From contig NZ_JAFAIX010000013.1 of NCBI RefSeq assembly GCF_019236475.1, forward strand, positions 1-64,000: DNA of 64,000 nt, written 5' to 3'. Both the position numbers and the translations under genes were made by a program. Within the stretch, counting starts at the first letter, position 1, and each line of letters begins with the position of its first letter. This document shows, piece after piece, positions 59,227 to 64,000 of the stretch. The notes beneath the pieces are model-generated. The model saw only the letters and a program-made list of their open reading frames with translations, ran no database searches and was not told where the DNA came from. Source of the DNA: Chitinophaga sp. GTDB taxonomy: Bacteria; Bacteroidota; Bacteroidia; Chitinophagales; Chitinophagaceae.

Positions 59227-60078
59227 TTATTTGTAAGCTACGGCTGTTTGTTTGGAAGTACCCAGGCCATCAATACCCAGTTCAATTACATCTCCTGGTT
59301 TGATATACACCTGTGGGTTCATACCCAGACCAACACCTGCAGGTGTACCAGTGGAGATAACATCGCCTGGGAGCAGTGTCATAAACTGGCTCAGGTAGTG
59401 CACTAGGAAAGGTACTTTAAAGATGAAGTTAGAAGTGTTACCATCCTGCATCTTTTGACCGTTCACGGTGAGCCAGAGGCGCATGTTGTCTACATCTGCG
59501 ATTTCATCTTTAGTAGCCATCCATGGGCCTAAAGGAGCGAAAGTATCAGCACTTTTACCTTTCACCCACTGACCGCCTCTTTCCAGTTGGAAAGCACGCT
59601 CGCTATAGTCGTTGTGCAGGCAGTAACCGGCCACGTAATCCATAGCATCTTTCTCGTCTACATAGCTGGCTTTCTTCCCGATAACTACTGCCAGTTCCAC
59701 TTCCCAGTCAGTTTTTTCAGAGTTACGAGGAATGACCAGGTTATCGTTAGGACCTACCAGGGAGGAAGTACTTTTGAAAAATACGATTGGTTCAGCAGGG
59801 ATCTGTGCATTTGTTTCTCTAGCGTGATCAGCATAGTTCAGGCCGATGCACACAATTTTGGAAGGACGTTGCACAGCAGCGCCCAGACGAGTACCAGCAG
59901 GTACTTGTGGGCAGTTGTTGGCATTGGCAGACCACCAGGCCTCCAGACGGGTCAGCCCATCTGTTTCAAAAAATTTCTCGCCGTAATCCTCGCCAAATGC
60001 GCTGACATCAAACATTCCAGCGTCAGTAACAACACCTGGTTTCTCTGCACCTGGTAAACCAAACCTGATAAGTTTCAT
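59227..60078 (-). CDS. FAH-family hydrolase, probable 2,4-diketo-3-deoxy-L-fuconate hydrolase
   Basis: 283 residues of the fumarylacetoacetase-like superfamily. N-terminal MKLIRFGLPGAEKPGV, then CIGLNYADHARETN, IVFFKSTSSLVGPNDNLVIP, DWEVELAVVIGKKASYV (metal Glu ligands), GYCLHNDYSERAFQLER, and STGTPAGVGLG. Homologues in fucose operons split 2,4-diketo-3-deoxy-L-fuconate into pyruvate and L-lactate; other FAH members act in aromatic catabolism, so the role rests on gene context. It is tightly linked to the mutarotase (1-nt gap). Confidence 0.85.
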   Translation of the reverse strand: MKLIRFGLPGAEKPGVVTDAGMFDVSAFGEDYGEKFFETDGLTRLEAWWSANANNCPQVPAGTRLGAAVQRPSKIVCIGLNYADHARETNAQIPAEPIVFFKSTSSLVGPNDNLVIPRNSEKTDWEVELAVVIGKKASYVDEKDAMDYVAGYCLHNDYSERAFQLERGGQWVKGKSADTFAPLGPWMATKDEIADVDNMRLWLTVNGQKMQDGNTSNFIFKVPFLVHYLSQFMTLLPGDVISTGTPAGVGLGMNPQVYIKPGDVIELGIDGLGTSKQTAVAYK

Positions 60079-60102
60079 TACAATATTTTTATTTGTTTGC
60101 TA

Positions 60103-60858
60103 TTATTTTACTTCTTTAATATGCTGCACCTGGAGGTGTCCGTCCTCTACTTTCAGTTCCATTACAGCATCCAGTTTTCCGTCTTTTTCCATAGAGAAAT
60201 AAACTAGTTCTGGTTTGGCGGTAGTTTGAATAGTAGGTTTATAACCTTTAGGTACCGGCATGGTCATTGTTTTATTCACCCCTGCAAATTCAACGTAGAG
60301 GACTACCTCGTCCGGATTGTCTGTAGGTTTGATGTTGACAATGAAGTCTTCTATGATATTGCCGGATTTGATATTCTTTCTGTACGCATTGGTGGAAGAT
60401 CCGGCAGCAGCCACTTTTCCAAGTCCTTGTACATTTTCCATATACAGCCATACTGGTTTTGGCGGAACGGTAGCCCAGAAAATTTTCAGGCCGCCACTGC
60501 TGCTGTCAACGCTGGCATGGTAGTATCTTGGTGTACGGTTAGGCTTTACTACGCCGATGTAAGCACTATTCGGCTTATCCCAGGCGATGCGGATCACATC
60601 ATTTTCGGCTCCTTCCTGGAGTACAGGTTGCTCGAATGATTTTTCCTTTTCCTGGCCGTTGATAGCGAATTTAATGACTACTTCGGCGGTATCTTTATTC
60701 CTGTTCTTAATGGTTACGTCCACTTTTCCTGCTGCTGTAGCAGGTGTCATAGGAACGGAATCAGATTGCTGGCTGGCGCCATTTGCCGATTTCTGTTGAT
60801 TGTTGCAAGCGGCAAACCCTAAAGCGGCCATCGCCAGGTAAACGGGAACGTGTTTCAT
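60103..60858 (-). CDS. Hypothetical lipoprotein in the fuc operon
   Basis: 251 residues. Signal sequence with lipobox GFAAC (Cys18), then a Ser/Gln/Asn-rich linker. The body contains VDVTIKNRNKDTAEVVIKFAINGQEKE, PNRTPRYYHASVDSSSGGLKIFWATVPPKPVW and VKPNRTP-type beta-rich segments that could form immunoglobulin-like sandwiches. No family recognised. It lies 24 nt upstream of the FAH gene and 77 nt downstream of the second SDR, in an operon otherwise full of cytosolic enzymes, so a link to fucose use at the cell surface is only a possibility. Confidence 0.7.
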   Translation of the reverse strand: MKHVPVYLAMAALGFAACNNQQKSANGASQQSDSVPMTPATAAGKVDVTIKNRNKDTAEVVIKFAINGQEKEKSFEQPVLQEGAENDVIRIAWDKPNSAYIGVVKPNRTPRYYHASVDSSSGGLKIFWATVPPKPVWLYMENVQGLGKVAAAGSSTNAYRKNIKSGNIIEDFIVNIKPTDNPDEVVLYVEFAGVNKTMTMPVPKGYKPTIQTTAKPELVYFSMEKDGKLDAVMELKVEDGHLQVQHIKEVK

Positions 60859-60935
60859 GGAAGTTTCAAAATTTGTGATGAATAAGTTTAAATATAGGCA
60901 TTCGGCCTAAAGTTACGTCCATCACATTTAACTTT

Positions 60936-61718
60936 CTAGTTATTCAGTCTGATAAATCCACCGTCAATTGGGTAATCGCAGCCTGTGATAAAGCCAGCCT
61001 CATCCGAGCAAAGGTAGAGGGCCAAGTTACCTACTTCCGCAGGTTTAGCCATACGACCTATAGGCTGGGTTTTGCTGAGTTTATCGAACATTTCCGCTTC
61101 TTTACCAGGGTAGTTTTTAGCGATAAAGCCATCTACAAACGGCGTATGTACCCTTGCAGGAGAAACACAGTTGCAGCGGATATTATGGCCCAGGTAATCT
61201 TTCGCAACGGAGAGGGTCATGGTAAGTACCGCACCTTTACTCATAGAATAAGCAAACCTGTCTGGTATACCTACACTAGAAGCGATAGAAGCAATATTCA
61301 GGATTACGCCGCCACCTTGTTTTTTCATTTGCTCAATTACTGCGTACATACAGTTGTAGGTACCTTTCACATTCACTTGGTAAACTCTGTCGAAATCCTG
61401 TTCAGCAGTGCCTTCCAGCTTGCCTACGTGGGCAATGCCTGCACAGTTTACCAGGATATCCAGCTTACCAGCAGATTGGATAATATTATTCATCACGGCA
61501 ATCACTGCGGCTTGGTCGGCCACGTTGCAGGCATGTACCTGTGCCTTTCCACCATCGGCAATAATTTCGGCGGCAGTTCCTTTGCCACCATCTTCATTCA
61601 ATTCCAGGATATGCACTGCTGCACCCTGTGCGCCAAAACTCTTCGCAATTGCCTGTCCTATGCCGCTACCACCACCGGTGATAACTGCCACTTTATTATC
61701 TAATCTGAACAGCTCCAT
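60936..61718 (-). CDS. SDR oxidoreductase, probable 2-keto-3-deoxy-L-fuconate dehydrogenase
   Basis: 260 residues. SDR motifs: ITGGGSGIGQA (about 14-24), NCAGIA, catalytic Ser in IASIASSVG and YSMSKGAV (Tyr/Lys). C-terminal GCDYPIDGGFIRL. It is the most upstream gene of the leftward fuc run and differs clearly from the SDR at 57214. By pathway logic it oxidises 2-keto-3-deoxy-L-fuconate to the 2,4-diketo acid used by the FAH enzyme. Which of the two SDRs does which step cannot be proven from sequence. Confidence 0.8.
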   Translation of the reverse strand: MELFRLDNKVAVITGGGSGIGQAIAKSFGAQGAAVHILELNEDGGKGTAAEIIADGGKAQVHACNVADQAAVIAVMNNIIQSAGKLDILVNCAGIAHVGKLEGTAEQDFDRVYQVNVKGTYNCMYAVIEQMKKQGGGVILNIASIASSVGIPDRFAYSMSKGAVLTMTLSVAKDYLGHNIRCNCVSPARVHTPFVDGFIAKNYPGKEAEMFDKLSKTQPIGRMAKPAEVGNLALYLCSDEAGFITGCDYPIDGGFIRLNN

Positions 61719-61859
61719 TTTTATAAAAATTTAAGGGTTCTAAAATACCTATTATAGCAAGTGTTTAGCAATTGTATTTTCGCTGTATTTTATACTTTCT
61801 TGCCTAATTTTCACAATATTCCGTAATTTTTGAGGTATTTATGTGAATTTATGACCGAT

Positions 61860-62543
61860 ATGAGATTGAAATCCTGGATTTTACTGTGTACTGGAATTGG
61901 CCTCTTTAGGATGGCGTCTGCCCAACAAATCCCTCTAAACAAGTATGGATTGGCCGTTTTACAGGACAAGCAGCAATATGAACAACTGATAAAGAAAGAC
62001 AGTAGTCAACAGTTGGTAGATCTGGAGAAATTTATACCGGGTATAAGGAAAGACGTCCGGTACGCGACTACCAACAACTTTACTCATCAGCGACTATATA
62101 CTTCCACCGGCATTTATTTACGCCGACCGGCGGCTATTGCGCTGAAGAAAGTGCAGGAGATACTGCACAAGAAAGGTTTCGGCTTATTAATTTATGATGC
62201 TTATAGACCTTATCGTTGTACGGAGTTGATGTTTAAGATAGTTCCGAACGATCTGTATGCTGCAGATCCTCGCAAAGGATCGGGACATAACCGCGGTGTA
62301 GCGGTAGATTTGAGTATGGTGGATTTGAAGACAGGCAAACCTGTGCCAATGCCTACTGATTTTGACGACTTCACACACAAGGCACATGAAAATTATAAAC
62401 CCGCAGACCCAGTGGTGGCGGCCAATCGGCAGTTATTGCGGGAGACTATGATACGCTGTGGGTTTAAAGGGTCTAGTACGGAATGGTGGCATTACTATCT
62501 CCCGAATTATAAAAAATATCCGTTGATGGATATTGTGTTTTAA
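61860..62543 (+). CDS. D-Ala-D-Ala dipeptidase (VanX-like, peptidase M15)
   Basis: About 227 residues from the ATG at 61860, which gives signal peptide MRLKSWILLCTGIGLFRMASAQQ; ATG 61851 and an in-frame TTG at 61830 are upstream alternatives. Zinc ligands and catalytic residues: GSGHNRGVAVDLSMVD (SxHxxGxAxD), IYDAYRPYRCTEL and STEWWHYY (ExWH). VanX-type enzymes hydrolyse D-Ala-D-Ala. Without vanH/vanA nearby, peptidoglycan recycling or cell-wall turnover is more likely than vancomycin resistance. Periplasmic by signal peptide. The double-hairpin element follows. Confidence 0.92.
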   Translation: MRLKSWILLCTGIGLFRMASAQQIPLNKYGLAVLQDKQQYEQLIKKDSSQQLVDLEKFIPGIRKDVRYATTNNFTHQRLYTSTGIYLRRPAAIALKKVQEILHKKGFGLLIYDAYRPYRCTELMFKIVPNDLYAADPRKGSGHNRGVAVDLSMVDLKTGKPVPMPTDFDDFTHKAHENYKPADPVVAANRQLLRETMIRCGFKGSSTEWWHYYLPNYKKYPLMDIVF

Positions 62544-62570
62544 AAAACCCAAAAAGGGCTGTATCAAAAA

Positions 62571-62651
62571 AATAAGGAAGGGAAATAACGTCTGCGACAT
62601 CATTTCCCTTCCTTATTTTTTCGTCGTTCCTGCCCGCTGGGCAAGGACGAC
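62571..62651 (+). repeat. Double-hairpin intergenic element, copy 3
   Basis: Preceded by GGGCTGTATCAAAAA, like the left end of copy 2. Stem 1: a 22-nt arm (62571-62592) pairs with 62596-62617 around TGC, with two mismatches near the tip (GACGTC has become AACGTC/GACATC), then a T run. Stem 2: GTCGTTCCTGCCC (62623-62635) with GGGCAAGGACGAC (62639-62651) around GCT, two wobble-type mismatches. It lies 28 nt after the vanX-like gene, probably terminating it. Confidence 0.75.
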
Positions 62652-62664
62652 AGGCTATAGAGAA

Positions 62665-63414
62665 TTATTTAGTGTAAGTGATTTTAGTGACATGTACCGC
62701 TGCACCATCCGGGCTATCTGGGTGATATTCAATTTCGACAGGATAGCCAGAATCGTTATATTTATATTTATAATATATCACATAGGATCCACTACCATCC
62801 GTTACTTTTTCTTCCAAAACATTATTCTCACTGTAGAAAGTACGATAGTCGGCAGATATTGCTCCCAACAAGCTATAATAGCCATTTGGCGCTTTATCAT
62901 ATTTGTATTCACGCGTGCTGGTAACGCGCCCACTAGCATATCTTTCTTGTTTGATAATGTTCTTTCCGTCCCAGTAGAGTTTTTCTACTAACTCAGTACC
63001 ATAGTACATTTCAGTTTGGCGATGCTGTGCATCAAATACGTACCTTGTAGTTCCTCCAGGTGCGTCTACCATCTCGCCATTGCTATTGTAATAGATGATC
63101 CAGTTACCCATTTGGGTTAATCTTCCGTTCTCATACGATAACTGTCGATCAAATGCCACATAAGAATGGAATCCATCTGAATTATGACGGAAATAGGCCA
63201 TGCGCTTCATTGTTTTATCTGTATTGTATTCATAGACGAAGCTGTCTATTGGATCCAATATCTGTACAGGATAAAGTTTTACTTTTTCTGCTGGAGGAGT
63301 GGGAGTATCTGTTCCAGTACCTGGCTTAGGTTCATTTGGTATCATGGGTTCAACAGGCTTAGAACAAGATATTATCATGCTCACGGCGAATATGCCCAGT
63401 AAGATTTTTTTCAT
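62665..63414 (-). CDS. Hypothetical lipoprotein with YD-like strand repeats
   Basis: 249 residues. Lipobox IISC (Cys17), a Pro/Thr-rich linker, then repeated strand pairs (FVYEYNTDKTMKRMAYFR, LSYENGRLTQMGNWIIYYNSNGE, TRYVFDAQHRQTEMYYG, REYKYDKAPNGYYSL, YYKYKYNDSGYPVEIEYH). The F/YxYxxxG pattern resembles RHS/YD-type or DUF4595-like repeats of Bacteroidota surface lipoproteins. Function unknown. Convergent with the vanX-like gene across repeat copy 3. Confidence 0.75.
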   Translation of the reverse strand: MKKILLGIFAVSMIISCSKPVEPMIPNEPKPGTGTDTPTPPAEKVKLYPVQILDPIDSFVYEYNTDKTMKRMAYFRHNSDGFHSYVAFDRQLSYENGRLTQMGNWIIYYNSNGEMVDAPGGTTRYVFDAQHRQTEMYYGTELVEKLYWDGKNIIKQERYASGRVTSTREYKYDKAPNGYYSLLGAISADYRTFYSENNVLEEKVTDGSGSYVIYYKYKYNDSGYPVEIEYHPDSPDGAAVHVTKITYTK

Positions 63415-63608
63415 AGGAAGGTTTATTTAGGTGGAGCAAAATTAGGAATAATAGATATTTCCCGGACATGAAATCCTTGTTAATCCAGTAGCCATCAAAT
63501 GGATTGGTTTCTTCGCTATTTGTTTTTTCTTATCATGTATATCAATAATTGCATGCCTACATTAAATTATATCTAGCTTTGCGCCATCATTATTTTTAAT
63601 CCTTACCT

Positions 63609-64000
63609 ATGAAATCGGAGAGCAAACCGAGGTCGATCGCTGTAGCGCGATTATTTTTTGTACTGGTATGCTGTTGCAGCATTTTATTTCCTAAACTTTC
63701 AAACGCCCAGGTGAGTGCGCCTACTGTACAGGCCTCTTGGGTGCAGGCGAGTGATAATGCCAGTCCTACCCTCTATTTTAATTGGCAGAATGGAAATGGG
63801 GAAAAGAGAGCTGTTTTTTGGGGCAGAGGCTCCTATCCGGATTTTGCAAGTTTTCCCGCTGTGGGAACAGAGTTCCAGGTAGGCGACCAATGGTCTAATT
63901 GGAAATGTGTATATACAGGATCGGATAATTTCGCCAGTTATGTGGAACCAACAACCGGAGTTCCTTATACAGTTTTCGTTGTAGAGTATAATATTGATAA
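63609..64000 (+). CDS. Secreted Fn3-like surface protein (N-terminal part, runs off the right edge)
   Basis: Open frame from the ATG at 63609 to the window end, 130 codons visible. Signal peptide of type VARLFFVLVCCCSILFPKLSNAQ with basic N-terminus. Residues ~45-130 (TLYFNWQNGNGEKRAVFWGRG, FQVGDQWSNWKCVYTG, VPYTVFVVEYN) match the recurrent Fn3-like module of large Bacteroidota secreted proteins, which carries a GNG-R pattern, an internal VYTG and a final YxxxVxEYN strand. Type IX secretion of the full protein is likely but its C-terminal signal is outside the window. Confidence 0.75.
   Translation, partial: MKSESKPRSIAVARLFFVLVCCCSILFPKLSNAQVSAPTVQASWVQASDNASPTLYFNWQNGNGEKRAVFWGRGSYPDFASFPAVGTEFQVGDQWSNWKCVYTGSDNFASYVEPTTGVPYTVFVVEYNID

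Noticed and set aside
61860..62543. Vancomycin-resistance locus
   Set aside because: Only a VanX-like peptidase is present; vanH, vanA and the VanRS regulators are absent, so cell-wall turnover is the simpler reading.
62533..62991. 152-codon + frame containing VVPARWART
   Set aside because: Covers element copy 3 and then lies antisense to the lipoprotein gene at 62665; no independent coding evidence.

Overview
The window looks like a chromosomal segment of a Bacteroidota bacterium, most likely Chitinophagaceae (Chitinophaga-like). The grounds are TAnnTTTG-type -7 promoter boxes, a carboxypeptidase-regulatory-domain TonB receptor, many secreted lipoproteins, DUF4421/DUF4954/DUF5683 proteins, the marR-hutHUIG arrangement, and large signal-peptide-bearing surface proteins at both edges. 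Housekeeping genes dominate. I see no rRNA, tRNA, CRISPR array, prophage or intact transposase.

Layout. 1-3633 (-): N-terminal part of a giant secreted adhesin built of Calx-beta-like repeats. 3634-7325: a structured intergenic region, ahcY, pdxJ and a hemopexin-repeat lipoprotein. 7603-13216 (-): lon, two outer-membrane barrel proteins and a membrane metallophosphoesterase. 13624-17568 (+): an MBL-fold hydrolase, then parA-parB-DUF5683-dapB. 17671-21228 (+): an Rrf2 regulator and the sulfate-assimilation genes cysH-cysD-cysN. 21319-31725: SDR-type threonine dehydrogenase, kdsA, a small unknown gene, pspC next to a frameshifted small gene, aconitase, an HD hydrolase with a LOG-family hydrolase, DUF4421 and a phosphodiesterase. 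31771-33458: purU and a CHAD protein. 33604-39582 (-): histidine-utilisation operon marR-hutH-hutU-hutI-hutG. 39703-42606: SET protein, bestrophin-like channel, MgtE. 42785-53240: TonB receptor, histidine phosphatase, S9 peptidase, glmS, DUF4954. 53430-55853: tag, then a diheme peroxidase/MbnP pair. 55924-61718 (-): a nearly complete oxidative L-fucose pathway. 61860-64000: VanX-like dipeptidase, a lipoprotein, and the start of another secreted Fn3-like protein.

How genes work together. The hut genes take histidine to glutamate under a probable MarR repressor with a palindrome at its own promoter. CysD/CysN make APS and a CC/CxxC-type CysH reduces it directly, so no APS kinase is needed. The fucose cluster imports L-fucose and oxidises it towards pyruvate and lactate, lacking only the fuconate dehydratase in this window. 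The MauG-like/MbnP pair resembles the copper-binding MbnP/MbnH partners, but without methanobactin genes.

Most unusual: (1) a recurrent intergenic double-hairpin element (45678, 53283, 62571) with a conserved ACGTC-TGC-GAC core on a variable but self-complementary stem, one copy flanked by MITE-like inverted ends and one followed by a tandem 43-44-nt hairpin array; (2) the mbnP start codon embedded in a terminator-like hairpin; (3) several -7 boxes 4-6 nt from a start codon, suggesting leaderless mRNAs; (4) a probable one-base frameshift in a small secreted protein gene next to pspC.
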